A stretch of DNA of 64,000 nucleotides from Astropecten irregularis. Its lineage: Eukaryota; Echinodermata; Asteroidea; Paxillosida; Astropectinidae. Location: NCBI GenBank assembly GCA_963971285.1, contig OZ020244.1, positions 16,678,001 to 16,742,000 of the forward strand, read 5' to 3'. The notes under the pieces were generated by a model that was not told the DNA's origin, made no database searches, and saw only the letters and a list, made by a program, of their open reading frames with translations. Both the position numbers and the translations under genes were made by a program. Below, one piece after another: positions 48,641 to 61,595 of the stretch; within the stretch, counting starts at the first letter, position 1; every line of letters starts with the position of its first letter.

Positions 48641-48847
48641 AAGAAATTAGTAAAACAACGACCGAAAATCTTTTTGATCTTTTAAAAGATCAAAAATAAA
48701 TGAGAAAAGACTTAAGAAATACTGTCGCTGTTTTTCTCAAAAAGTGGGACTGAAATTTTCACAGATGACTGTTACTGTATCTGTCTTAATAATATTTTTG
48801 CCCATGAATCTGTATTTCTTTGATAAAAAGTATGATACTACCTTTTA
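48641..48847 (-). mobile_element. Family A MITE, half copy fused to a family C copy
   Basis: The reverse copy begins in mid-element (AGAAATTAGTAAAACAACGA) and ends with AAGTATGATACTACCTTTTA. Its missing half abuts directly the truncated family C copy at 48427-48640. Confidence 0.72.
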
Positions 48848-49833
48848 TTAATGGGGGAAAAAAAAAGCTTATTTGTCCCCTGTGAGGCATGAGCAGCTCC
48901 GTGAGAAATGAGCCCCTGGCCAGCGGCCGCAGGTGGCACTGGGCAAACACAGTCATTCCTACGTTGTATTACGATGATTTCTTTGACGTGGCGGTCTTGG
49001 TATCAGCGCCAACATTTCCAGCCGTTGCAAGGACATTTGTGAAATGAGCCCGTAAAAAGTTCGGTCACGTTACAGAGGACATTGAAAGCAAGCAATGACG
49101 TGAGTGAATTGACATCACACGGCAACAATGCTCGGTCGTTATGCAATTTCCCCCTGAAAGGTCAGATTCGAGTCACTTTTAACTTCAAGTGGCGTCACTT
49201 GATTTCATTTCGGCACTAATTTCAAGGGAATTCAAATTGTCAGTGTGCACTCGCAACGAAATCAAGTCAGCAGACCGGGCGTTATTGGCAAAAAAGGCTC
49301 AAATTGAAAGTGACACATCATACTTAGAGTGTGTCTGGCCTCCATTAAGTTTCTCTCCCTCTAACCAACCAACGAACCACCCTCATGACTACCTGGGTTG
49401 TCTCTTAAAAAGGTCCCTGTGGTTGTTTACTTGGTCTAATGGTAATGCCCTTTCCAGAAATTGAAGAAATTGAACTCCTTTCAAATAATGTCCCGGCCGA
49501 TATATGATTCATATACACGTACTTAGATGTTATTAAGAAAAGGTGATCCGTCCAGGGAAGATAGGTGAGAACAAAAAAAAATCAATGACGAGAAATTGGC
49601 CATTTCCATTTAACCCTAAAGCCTTATATAATACCCTTTCCCTTACCTGAAACTCAACCCCTTGCTATAAAATTTACACTTGCAATTGTACATGTAACCC
49701 AATACTTGTACGGAACCTGAGCCGTATGGACTATATTGGAAATATGGATTTGGGCCTTCATTTTAGAACTGGAGTAATTGACAGCAAAACAAGGTGTCAT
49801 GTTCACTTTTGTTTTTAGTTTTTGCTGAGCAAG

Positions 49834-49951
49834 TTGCTGCTGCTGCTGTTATTGCTGAATGCTGCTGTTGTTGGGGCTGCTGCCATTGCTGCTGCTGTTT
49901 CTGCTGCTGCTGCTGTTGTTGTTGTTGTTGCTGTTGTTGCTACTGCTGCTT
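49834..49951 (+). repeat. CTG/TTG trinucleotide microsatellite
   Basis: An imperfect run of GCTGCTGCTG and TTGTTGTTG triplets about 118 bp long, with interruptions. All three plus-strand frames stay open through it, giving poly-Leu, poly-Cys and poly-Ala/Val. This is a composition effect, not a gene. Confidence 0.88.
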
Positions 49952-50095
49952 ATATACCGCTGCTCCTGTTATTATTGGCTGCACTGTCGATTGTACTATT
50001 GCTATCACTGCTCTTCAGTGAGCATGACATTTTACTTGTGTTGCTACTGCTGCAGATGTTCATGTTGTGACATAACGCATTGTATTTGTTAACGT

Positions 50096-50300
50096 GGGGC
50101 CAATTTCACGGCCCTGCTTAATAGCAGAACATTTTTATAAAAACAGGATTAACGACCAAATTTCCATGTGTTGTGTATCACTTGTGATTGTTCTTTGAAT
50201 GTTGTTTGCCACATTTGTAATGGTGGTTTGATTTATTGAGCAAGACATTTTTGTGCTAAGCAAATTGTTGTGCTTAGCAGATCCATGAAATTGGCCCCTG
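50096..50300. mobile_element. Family C MITE
   Basis: GGGGCCAATTTCACGGCCCT and CCATGAAATTGGCCCCTG are the inverted ends. The body includes TGTGTTGTGTATCACTTGTG. It follows a CTG-rich microsatellite. Confidence 0.8.
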
Positions 50301-51556
50301 ATTACATGAATTGGTTCATAAAATTACATGTATTCAAATCTTCTTGTTTGGCATGAATTGACCCACCATTCCTAACTCCCACCATCACTACCTCCCTCCA
50401 ACTCCCCCTGCTAGCCCACACCCTCTTATCCCTCTATCTATGGGAGCGTTCAGACGCAGTACTAAAAGTGGTCTATCTTCAGTTTAAATTGAAAAGAGTC
50501 TACATACTTGTGTCTGAACGATCTACGAAAGACTGATTTGGGTGCTAAAAATGGTCTTCGAAAACTTAGACCGCTGAGGAGGGACAATATTCATTAGACT
50601 ACGTGTACATAGACTGGTCTTCAAATGGGCCTTATGACATCTGAATGGTCTATCTCAACCACATCCGGTTTTATAGCTTGACCGCAAAGGGGTGCATCAG
50701 TGGTGATTTAAGTCAGTACTTGAGAATTAAGGGCAGTTCGGTTTCTGTGTTACGCGACACGAGTGACCTCTAAACACCAGAGATGGACCGTTTTCAGTTT
50801 AACCCTGTGTAGAATGGACGCAAGGGGTTTGGGATGAAGTGTTTACCTCCCGCTGTGACCGCAAAGTGTAGAACTTTTTCGGTCTCCGGAGAACTGTGTT
50901 TGAACATAGCCAATAAGTGCTTGTTTATCCTGTATCCTCTCACCTTCCCTAGACATTGTTATGACTGCAACTCAAGATGCCTCATCCCCAATCGAGGAGA
51001 GTATGGGATGGTAGGAAATGATGCTCATTCCCACTTCAGTTGTAATTTCAAATCCAAACATATCAGATAGCTTACGATAGCAAGTCACGCAGTGTGATAC
51101 CGGGCTAAAAAAAACACATTGATTACAACAGCGGCACTGTCTCGGGTGCACACCTTCTGATAGTGTTCTTGTTTATCCAGTTGTAGGAACATCACTTTGA
51201 TGTGGGAGTTGGTGGTCTGTATGTAGGGACATGTACCTTTGAAAGGTTTGTCCTGGCTGACTAAACTGTTACAAAGTGGCCCCATATGGGGAATCAACTT
51301 TCTGAGGTAATACACGTGATAGAAATTGCCCCTTGGATGTTCGCAGCTTTAGTAAATTCTTCAACTCTTTTACACTTCTAGGACTAAAGTGGTAATTCTC
51401 ATAAATTAGACATTTAAATGAAGTGACGATATTAAAAAATGCAGTTCTGATACAATTTGAGGTAGAAGCCTGATTAAGAGCGAGCTTTCTTTTTCAAAAT
51501 GTCTACATGCACTTCTGTTTCTGCTCTGATGTCAGCTCCATTTGTATCATCTGTTT

Positions 51557-51915
51557 TTAAAATAACAGAAATCAAAATATAGGCTTTTGGCTATAATTTG
51601 GAAGTAGATTCTCTTGTCTTGAACTAAAGAAATAGAGATTCATCTTCAACGAAAACCACATTTCGGTAGCTTCTATAGGTAATGGAGGTAAAACAGGAGT
51701 CAGAACTGAGGCCAAGGTATTCGAAGATAACACTATTTTTGAAATAACAGGCATCCAAAAAGAGGCTTTTGGCTATGATTTTGAAGTAGATTCTTGTTGT
51801 CTTGGACAAAAAAATAGAGATTCATCTTCAACGAAAACCACATTTTGGTAGCTTCTAGGTAATGGAGAAAAACAGAAGTGGGACATAGCTGAGGCCAAGT
51901 TTTTTGAAGAGGCTC
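51557..51915 (+). repeat. Two-unit tandem duplication, 182-bp period
   Basis: AGGCTTTTGGCTATAATTTG at 51581 recurs as AGGCTTTTGGCTATGATTTT at 51763. TTCATCTTCAACGAAAACCA also occurs in both units. The units have diverged by point changes and small gaps. Confidence 0.85.
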
Positions 51916-52169
51916 CGACGTCAGAAACTGATTTTGGTGTGAGCGACGCAATTTGGACTGACCGGGGAAAAGTCTGAACTCCGGAACCTCCCGGAACATT
52001 AATGTTCAAGTCTGGCTTTGCAATTACCGGTTCTGTCATCATTTACTCTAATCAATACTCAGTCGGGCCACTTTTAATTCTAATAGAAAAATCTCGGCCT
52101 TTTATTTTAGGGGATGGTATTTTTAGAGTGATATACATGTACTTGCATGGCTGCGTGCATGCATGCACC

Positions 52170-52514
52170 TTAAAGGGCATGTACATTGTACAACATTGGT
52201 GACAGAATTTGGCATGGAAAAATTTTAACAAACCTGTGTAATTTTCAGCTCAATTGATAATTGGAAACAATAGAAAACAGCGAAAAATCATTGCAATTGT
52301 TAGCCGAAATTGTGAGGGAATAGCTGTCTCATTTTTGATCTTCTGAAGATAAAAAATGTTTTGGTGTTTGGTTTTTACTCTTTTCTGGATAGATACAGCA
52401 TCTTAGTCAGAAACATTTTTTCCACTATGTTTCTATCATTACTGTCTTTATATCCTGTAAGTTTTACGTAAATCTGTGAACATTTCTGTTTTTGGTTTGT
52501 GACCCGATCCTTTA
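52170..52514 (+). mobile_element. Divergent relative of the family A/B MITEs
   Basis: The right half shares CTTTTCTGGATAGATACAGC and TTTACGTAAATCTGTGAAC with families A and B. The ends (TTAAAGGGCATGTACATTGT and CCCGATCCTTTAA) belong to neither. It is likely a third subfamily or an old copy. Confidence 0.6.
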
Positions 52515-53799
52515 ACTTGCTTGAAACCCTGTAGGTTCAAACATGCATTTGATAAGACATCTTTTGAGAGAGGGAAAGTGTCGTACATTGTACATATCAT
52601 GTTATGTCCTCAGAAATGGATGGACATTCATATGTACACGTGCAGACACATGACAAACAGCAAAAGAAAGTGTTCATCAATATTGCAATACTGCTCTTTC
52701 TTCAGACTTGTTTTGCATCTCGGAACATGTATAATGTTTCACCGCAGCCTGGTTTATGTACAGTAACCGTCAACAGAAATAGATTCTTTGTTTTGTACAG
52801 TACACGTAGATCCCGTACAAACATACGTGTATCATTCTCCGCGTTGGCTTATTATACGTTTAATAGAATTACTCGAAACGAAGATGGGCCTAGCAGGCCG
52901 AGGATAGCGTGACAAAGGTCTTTAAAGTCAAAGTGTTATCAGGTGGGCAACCTAAAACGGGCATATTAGCCAAGGTGCCCAAGGGACATCCTCGCAAGCC
53001 ATAAAAAACATAAAAAATATTGTAAGGACTCAGTAGCCCCGGGGGGTGTATCTTAAGCCCACTCACATATCACCTTCCAGGGCTGTTTGCGTCCGAGCTC
53101 GGCTTTTTGTCATTAATATTATTATCATGATTTTTTTTTCTCCTTTTTTTTACTATGACAGTGGCCTGGCCTGTCGGTACGGTCCGTGCAAATCGCAAGG
53201 TTTGAAGCAATTTCCATTTGTGGAGATGGTGTAATCCGTGCAGTGTCCAAGCTTATTGACTCCTTCTGTTTCTTTTTTTTTCAATAATTTTCCATCGAAA
53301 ACAAAAAAATTAATACAATTTTTATTCAACTGTACGTGCTTTTGACAATTTTTGCGGCATGTGAAATAGATTGTGAAACGAATTGATTTTTTTTGGTGAA
53401 TTGTTATTTTTAATATCTTGCTGTGATGAAAATTCAATCTTAAAAAAATAAAAGGAGAAAATTTGCGCCAGTTGTTTTTACCGCATTAATATGCTTCATT
53501 TTTTTTAACTGGTCAGCTTGACCAGTAAAGCCTAACTTTTAGTAACAAGTTTTTCCGCCATTTTTTTACTGATCTGCGTTCTCCTAGTGCCTGTTTGGTA
53601 ATTGTTTTGTATTTAATCTGCACTGACTGGCCATTTGAACAATCTTAAAATAAAATTCAAAAGTTGTTTAAATTAAATTTTTTTAATACAATTTTGCCAA
53701 GCAATACATATTGTAGCCTTATCATGTTTAAACACTTACTGCTCCAAATATTACTTTTATCTTGATCCTCTCATCCATTGTATGTGTATTTGTACTTGC

Positions 53800-53945
53800 A
53801 TCTTCTTGTCATCTTATCAATGAGCCTTCGATAAAGATTCTGCTAGGATCGAAATGCATCAGGCCCTCCTAACTCTAAGCATTTGATGCATTTCAAGTCA
53901 TTATTTTGGCTGATGAACAGTTTGCAGCAGTTTATTACTTGTATC
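53800..53945 (+). repeat. Family P repeat, single copy
   Basis: CGATAAAGATTCTGCTAGGA then TCGAAATGCATCAGGCCC and the same tail (GCAGCAGTTTATTACTTGTA) as at 27654. Confidence 0.82.
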
Positions 53946-54451
53946 AAATATTACTTCAAGTAGACTTTGTAGAGAGGATTTTTATTAAATGCCATTTTGA
54001 TCAGCGTCTGGCATCTGACCGGTAGAATTTAATAACAAATTCAAACCAAACGGTTTGATGTTAAACACGACATATTCATCGGAAATTTCTTGAACTCTGT
54101 ATTTTCATTAATAATTTGAACATAAATAGTGTCATACATTCGACACATGTAATACATGATTATTTTTGAAGGAGCAATGAAAAGATTTTCCCATTTGATT
54201 AAATTAAGCCTGATATCTCATCTGAAATATGTCAAAAAAAATTTCTTTATTTAAGTAATCATTTTTGTATTCCGTACGGTCCATGAAGACATGCAGTGCA
54301 GCGTATCAGTTTTATTTTATTTATTTTTAATCAGGGTTAGTTGGTTTTATATATTGGTAACAATCAAGAATATTGGCCCTCCGTATATATATGCAAGTGA
54401 CGTCTGGAAACCCAATTTCCCAAATTGAATTTGAGGCAGTCATAAAATCAT

Positions 54452-54826
54452 TCTTTTATTTTGATGGAGGAAGGGGAACTATGTCGTCCCTCGCTGCCTC
54501 AGTGTGTGCAATGAAATGGAATGATGGTTGGAGAGATAGTGAGTTTTTGGAGGCGTGGCTGGCGGGGATGAGATGGGAGGCTTGATATCATTCATGATGG
54601 ATATGACGTTGATTGGCGGGCTCGCTGGCCAGCCTTTTGTAGTCCTGGAGCCAATTTCATAGAGCTGCTTAGCACAAACATAGCTTTGCCAATAAAACAA
54701 ACCACCATTCAAAATTCCATTTGATATTCATAGTCAGCGAACAACAGCCAAAGAACAATTGCATGTGATACACAACACACGGAAATGTGGTTGTTGGTAA
54801 TCCTGTTTTTACCAAGACAGAAATGT
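54452..54826 (+). repeat. Duplicated block, copy 2
   Basis: This is the second copy of the block at 48226, with the same junction GTCCTGGAGCCAATTTCATA into a family C element. The two copies lie in the same orientation about 6.2 kb apart. Confidence 0.82.
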
Positions 54827-54872
54827 CATGCTTAGCGAATGTTTGTGCTAAGCTCTATGAAATTGGCCCCTG
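54645..54872. mobile_element. Family C MITE, full length
   Basis: Ends are CTGGAGCCAATTTCATAGAG and CTCTATGAAATTGGCCCCTG. Its left part is a close duplicate of 48427-48626. Confidence 0.8.
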
Positions 54873-54999
54873 CTGCGTTTGTCTTCTGGCTTGAACACGC
54901 TCAATATTTTGACTGTCTGCCGGTCTTGATTTTGTGGTGGGAAAACCATTCTGATTCTGCCCCTGGGCCCCTGCACCCGCCCCACCATTCCTCGTCCCT

Positions 55000-57900
55000 C
55001 CTGCCCCCCCCCCCCCCTCCCTCCACATACCCAAGGACGTACAAATATGGAACCCTTTTCTTATGGTGCCCCCTGTCTTATATCGATCAACTTTAATGAT
55101 CGAATGTCGAGCCAGAATATTGCTTTTTGAACCAATGTTCTTTCCTCAGTCGCCTACAGCCACCAGTCCGTGAAAGGATAGTGTTTATGAAGCGGGCTCA
55201 GTGTGATTTCAGCCCGGGGCTTTTTTGTACAATAAATCAACATAATTACAATCGGAATTGGAAGGAGAGGAATTGAATGTATCCTGACTTATTGCCTTCA
55301 AATTGTCCTCGTCGTTAAAACATCCCGGGAACAGAAGTCTGTGAATTTCCTTTTCTCTTTGTGCAAAAACAAAACAAATTTTACGGTACGCTGCATGTTT
55401 TCCCCCAAAACAAAATCACGAATTGAGTTTGAGATTTCATGCATGTCATTTAAAACATAACGCAGAATTTGACGATAGGGTTGAAAGAGGGATGAATCGG
55501 TAAGCTTGTTATCTCAATTTTTTCTTTCTTTTAGTCTTAGTGTTTTTCAAGGCACATTTTTTTCCCTCTACACTCTGAGGCTTGCCTCATTTAGAGCTGT
55601 AAAAAAAAATGCAATCTGCAATAACTTGGCGTCTCTGCTTCTCTTTTGTCCTTATTTTGTCTTCTCGACCCCCCAGGTTTGTTGGGAAATGGCAACAAAT
55701 AGCATCCAGTGAGTGGTATGCTGTGGGAACATTCAGACTACTGGATAAATAGGACATGCTCCCCCCGGGGCAGGGAATGCTGCTCTTGGATGGGGGCCAA
55801 GCCATTTTCTTGAGGTGCCATTTTGCAGCAAAATCAACATTGCCGTAGGGACTTTTGATGAGTGGGAAGAAGGAATTCGCGGAAGCCTTACCGGAGGAAA
55901 CAGGGGTTTAATAAATCAGAATTCTGTTGGTGTGTGTCTTTGACTGTGACCTTCTTTTCTCGGGGTGGAAAAAAATGTCCTTGCACTCTTGTTTCCTTGT
56001 TTTTCTGTTGCCATGACGGGGCACCCTTTTAGAGTTGGGTGGATCAAGGAGCATCATGTTTCTGGATGTGTGATGAAACCGAACGTTTGCAAATTGAGTT
56101 TTTTTGCGTAAACCTTGGAACTACAAGTAGATTTTGTTTGTGCTGTGCGTACCTCTATGAGGGCGCTGTTTTCAGGTATACGTTGTCTTTGCGTTGCGAG
56201 TGAATTGTGTGCGTGGTTCCGGTGTGCAAGCATACGTGTGCATTATTCTTGCAATGATGGACATCGGCCGTTCAGCCTCTCATGCAGACACAGAGAAAAT
56301 ACCGCAAGAGTCATTCATGCACCACAAGCACTCAGTTGGTCTGCTACAGTGTATTAAGTAGCCCCCGACGAGGTAATGTATGGACAAACGCAGTAATGCA
56401 TACATACATCAAGCTGACTTGAAGTTGATTCACTGTTTCGGCATTAGAAAAGCCACTGCTCAAGGCTGGACATGTTTGAGGAATTGCATTCCAAGGAAAT
56501 GAGAGCCCTACCTTTAACTTTAAGATATAGAAATAGGAGTTAGCCATGAACTGGTACAGCTCTGGGAACTGAGGGAGGTGAGTGATGAGACCTTTGGCCC
56601 AGGGGCTTCATGTTCACCGTCTTGTCTCAACACTGGCGCTCCTGCTACACTCTAGCTTTTCTATTTCTTTGTTACCCTCCTTTGTGGGCCGATGTTGGGC
56701 ATCAGGGGAGCTCGTGGGCATGACCGCCCTGCATGCTAATGTGCGCGGTACTCGTGAAATTGCAGTCAAAGATGTAAGATAATGCTGGCAAAATGTGCTG
56801 CCCCGGATTGCCCTTCCCGTCCCGTTTCCCGTTGATTGTGAGCCGGCAGGAGGCGAGGGTTTGAGTTTCCAATATGTGCGGCTTAGAGGGTGGATTTGAT
56901 GGAATCTTGGACGGGCATCTTGCTTCTTCCCTCATGTGTACATTTATGCATGAGATGCCAGCATAACATGAACCGGGGATGGGTTCGGGGAGGCAGGGAA
57001 GACATTTGTAAGAGGAGGGTGATATTATTGTTTCGGTATTGATCCTCATCAGAGTACTCCCGAACCATGGGTCTTGGGTCTCATACAGGGATGGAAGGTT
57101 ACTATCATCATCCCAGGGTATGAACTTCACTGGAGTTGATGGAGTGAATGGCCTCAGTGCACGTCGCCATTGCTATAACGATCCTTTATAATGTTCCAGG
57201 AGACATTCTAGTTGAAATAGGAACCCTTTAACTAAAGAAGACAGCAAGAAAGAATGCCTTACAATTCCTAGAACGAAGTTATAGCCTCGGTGTACAATAC
57301 ACACACAAAAACTCTTCGATCATTTCCCTCTCCAAGAAATTCTGTTTTGGTTTAATAAACCCTACAATGTGAGCTGCTTTTGAGCACATTGTCCGGACAA
57401 TTCTTGGCTCCTTGGTGTCTGTGTCATTTGCTTCTTGCATTATAGCATCCTTGCACTAGATTAGGGAACCTGTTTGGAGTATTGGACAGGAATAGATTGG
57501 TCTTTGTGAGCTGGCTCTCGGAGGAGTCGCAAGGATTGCTCAAGGATCATCAGTCAAGATGCTGGTTAGTACCAGGGCATCTTCATCCAGTCTTATCCCT
57601 CCACCTGCCGGCCTTGACTTAATACCGAGCCAGATATATAAACTCTACTGCTTGTCATCTGAGCAGGTGGTTCAGAAAGAGATAATTGAAATAGTAGTCA
57701 CAGACAAGGCAGTTGGCAGCGGGCTACTTTATTAGATATCTCATCCAGTGTAGGAAGGACAAGCTCTCCAGATTTCCCAAAGGCCTCTTGCTTGTCATGG
57801 CAACAATGACAAAAAAAATAGATAAAAAACATATCACTGTCACACTCCTGGAATATTATATGCATATTTGACGGCCTTTACGCACAAGTGGGTGGATTTC

Positions 57901-60900
57901 ATGTATTGAAAATCACCAAATTATAGAGAGGAATAATTTCTCTTATTTTGGAGAAAATCTCTGTGAGTGAAGGTGCCAACATTATAATTACATGTACCTT
58001 GAAAATGTTTCCCTTTTTTTGTCACTGTCACATATCTGAAATATTATATGGATATTTGACTTTGAAGTGGGAAGATTTCATGTAGGGAAAATCACCAAAT
58101 TATAGAGAGGAATAGAGAGGAATTATTTCTCTTATTTTGGAGAAAATCTGTGTGAGTGAAGGTGCCAATATTATAATTATCTTGAAAATTTGCTCCTTTT
58201 TTTAATTCAAAAGGAATCACAAGGTAATCTGATCTGTCATCGGAGCCTCGTTGTTGACTTTCTATCGCCTGACATATTTAAAATGCAATGAAAAGAGCGA
58301 TCATTGTTCATGGTCAAAACAAGCGTAACATTTAAGCCAGCAGTGTCTTACAATAGGGAATGATGGGTCTATGCTGGTGAGAATGTTATCGGGAAAACGT
58401 GACATTTGAGTGTGATATTTAAATTGTAAGGCTATTAAAATGCTGCTTTGATTGTAGCCAAAATAGTCAGATTTTGTTTTTGAAACGCATATCAAACACT
58501 TTAAGTTAACGTTTAGTCAGGTTACAGCCTATTTAGTACTACTTATTTCTTGTATTCATGAAGTGTGTTAAAAATAAGACATTGAAATAAGGTTTGTGTT
58601 TTTGGAGTAACCGAATACGAACAAAATAGGTAGCTGCATGAATGTTGTTGATTAAGCATCTTAACATTTAAATATCATTTCAAATGTGTAGGTTTGCATC
58701 AATGTAAAAGCCTGAAGGATATTAAATTGAACAGTGTTATAGCTAGCCCATTTTGAGTGCCGGCTAAATTTCTTGTCCCTCACGGCCGGGGTTCAGAAGA
58801 AGATAGTACATGGTACATGTAGCTAAATGCAAGTCCATACGTACTTGAGCAATATTCTGTTTTGTTATTGGGGATCTGGTCAATTTAAAAAGTCTAAATC
58901 TTACTGTTCTTTCAGTGGAAAAACACTACAATAAAATATTTATGTTGTAACTTGTGTATTTTCTGTGATTTTCAAGATTGTTTGTGCCGGTCAGTAACAT
59001 GATTTTTATCTCAGTGCCGGTCGGAAAGGCTGAGTGCCGGATGTCCCCAACCGGTGCCGACCGCACCGGCATGGCTAGAAGACTGCAAGTGAAGATGTGT
59101 TTTTACTAGACGACATGAGTTACATGTATAAACCTATCTGTAATTAACCAGTTAGCCGCCACTGAAGCAATGCTTTGCATAAGGCTCGATTGTTATATTT
59201 ATGCGGTGTTCTAACGATTCATGTAAAAAATGGTAGCATTGCTTGCTTATTCTAGGGCTGGTGTAGGTGTGTGAGTTGGAAGGGGGGGGCATGTTGTGCG
59301 CCCTACATCTCAAAGTAAAAGCTCCAGTGTGTGTATCAGCTGCAGACATTCCAGTGCACAAGAATAATTACTATCGATCTGTACAAGGTGAGGATAGGAT
59401 CAATGGTGTTGGAGTCATAAGTCATTCTGCCGTCCGGTGCCACGCAGCAAGGTACCCCAGAGAAATCAATCGGCAAACGCGTGCAGTTAATTACGGTAAA
59501 ACCAAAGACTGAGGCAGCATGAAGGGTGGGCACAGGACCAACGAGTGGGAGCGTTTGTCCATTGAAAACCGACGAATAAAGAAACAAATTTCCGTTCTTA
59601 TTTTGTGAATAAAAGAAAGGGGAGTGTGGGAGTAATTCCCTGGATTTCTAGGATTGAGAATCTTGGAAATCTGCCAGGGTGGTGGGTTGATGAAAATTAC
59701 ATTTATAACGTGTGCATGGACTAAGGAATGTATAAAGTATTCGTAAGGAATACGGCATGTGGGTACATTATTATTATTATTATTTATTTGACCTAAAAAA
59801 ACAAACAAATACAATACAGAACAAGAACAAGAACATTGATGTTGAAACAAAACCCAAGCATGAAATGTACTGTACATGTTATGTACTTGTATGTCCAGGC
59901 ATGCAACCTTTTTCTCCGATCAGCTGATTTCCTCTTTTTTTCACTTCACTCTTATGCCATAGAAAAGTGAAAAACACTGTACATGTACAAAGTATGGTAA
60001 AGATTGGAATTTCCTCCTTTTTTTGTTAAGTCCAATTTGCATGCCTGATAATGTCATGCATGTTGTTTTGGGCTAGGAGCTAGACCTGTCTATGTAAGAT
60101 ATGCACAAGTTATTTATAATATTTGTGACCCTGTCCAAAAACGTCATTTCCCAACTAAATTTTCATCCATATTGATCATGATGAATGGCTTATTCATGAT
60201 GATTTGTCATTCTGGAACATGTGTAATAAGAAAAATACCGGCTGGTCGTAATATGCAAACTATCCCATTTTAAATTTCTTTTTCTACGACAAATGAACGT
60301 ATGGTGTATGATCCATTCCACTTGCAGTCAGTATTGTTGCAATGGTCGACATATAGAGGCTCTTCATGACTGCAGCTTCTGGCTAGTGATTGAGTTAACT
60401 TCGTTATGGAAAGTGCCGCATTTTCAGTCCGGTCATGAATGTGCCGTGGAATTCTTTTCCTGGGCAAATAAGCCACCTTGGATGATGCTTCATGCATGCA
60501 AATTTTGCCACGGTTTGTCGGAAATTCCGAATGAGTCTGTGCACATGCATGCATAGCCACAGATTCGTCCACGATGAAAATATTGAAGGGATTTATGTAT
60601 ACCGTACACACTAGTGCAGGAGGCCTTGTCCATTATTGCCCGGTATGACTACCGTAGGTGTCTTACCAATAAAGGTATTCGCGTGTATGTGATTTGTCCC
60701 AATTTCCCGTCGCTAATGTAGGAAAGTATAGCCCGGAGAAATGTCTGATAAAGGCATGCATTTTAGTACTCAGGTTAAATTTGACTGTGCTTCATTCTGT
60801 ATTCGTGTATTCGCGGGTTGTATTTGAGTTTTTATGAAACTGACGTTCAACATTATAGCAAATCTGATTTTTTTTTTAATGGGTCAATTTTTTGTTCCCA

Positions 60901-61026
60901 GTCTTGGTCAAGGTGACCCAGAAAAAGACACGGAAACAGAAATCGGTTGTGTGATTGTTTTGAAGGCAGAATTTCGACCAACTGAATGGAAATTCGATAA
61001 TGAGTATGCCTACTGTAGATACGATA
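55000..61026. other. No recognisable gene outside listed repeats
   Basis: Apart from the 57834 duplication, a C-rich run near 55005 and an ATT microsatellite near 59770, this region shows only chance open frames. Confidence 0.4.
57834..58203 (+). repeat. Two-unit tandem duplication, 188-bp period
   Basis: TCACTGTCACACTCCTGGAA at 57834 recurs as TCACTGTCACATATCTGAAA at 58022. ATCACCAAATTATAGAGAGG and TCTCTTATTTTGGAGAAAAT occur in both. The second unit has an internal GAATAGAGAG repeat. Confidence 0.87.
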
Positions 61027-61497
61027 TGATAATAATAATAAAAGCCATTCTTATATAGCGCATATCACCGTTAGGTCCCTATGCACTGCCAATGAATCAA
61101 GAATAATACAAGGTGAACAGATGAGTTTTGACCAGGTTTTTTAATTGATCGGATGTCTCGGCCTGTTTGACAACATCTGGTTAGTTATTCCACAACTGAG
61201 CTGCTGCGTACTGGAAAGAGCGGGAACCATATGACTTTAAAAGTTTTAATAACTGGAGGTATCAACAGAGATTTATGGGCGGAACACAGATTTCTTGATG
61301 GCTTGTACTCCTGAATTAAACATTGAAGATAAACAGGGGCTAAACCATGGGTACACTGATATGTTAGAACCAAAATTTTAAAATCTATCCTTGCCGGAAT
61401 TGGCAGCCACTGCAAATCATAAAGAATTGGTGTTATAAAGTCACGTGTACGAGTCCGGGTAATAAGTCTAGCAGCAGAGTTCTGTATACGTTGCAAC
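61027..61497 (-). mobile_element. 5'-truncated LINE, 3' end of reverse transcriptase ORF
   Basis: The minus strand encodes MQRIQNSAARLITRTRTRD, ITPILYDLQWLPIPARIDFK and LVLTYQCTHGLAPVYL. This is the conserved region after the reverse transcriptase domain in CR1/L2/Rex1-type non-LTR retrotransposons. A frameshift near 61240 moves the following AAAQLWNNQP part to another frame. The 3' end is GCGCTATATAAGAATGGC plus an ATT-rich tail, the usual LINE end. The 5' side is cut just before LQRIQN. It is a dead copy. Confidence 0.88.
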
Positions 61498-61552
61498 GTA
61501 TGTACTGTACCATGTGGTTGTATCTCTAAAAGGCCTACGGAGTTGCTTTTCA

Positions 61553-61595
61553 GTGTCGTTCATACGTACAGAATAATATTAATATTGAACGACAC
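61553..61595. repeat. GTGTCGTTCA inverted repeat
   Basis: GTGTCGTTCA (61553-61562) and TGAACGACAC (61586-61595) could form a 10-bp stem. It lies just upstream of the truncated LINE. Confidence 0.7.

Noticed and set aside
49794-50092. Leu-, Cys- or Ala-rich proteins in three overlapping frames
   Set aside because: All three frames stay open because of a CTG/TTG microsatellite, so this is composition only.
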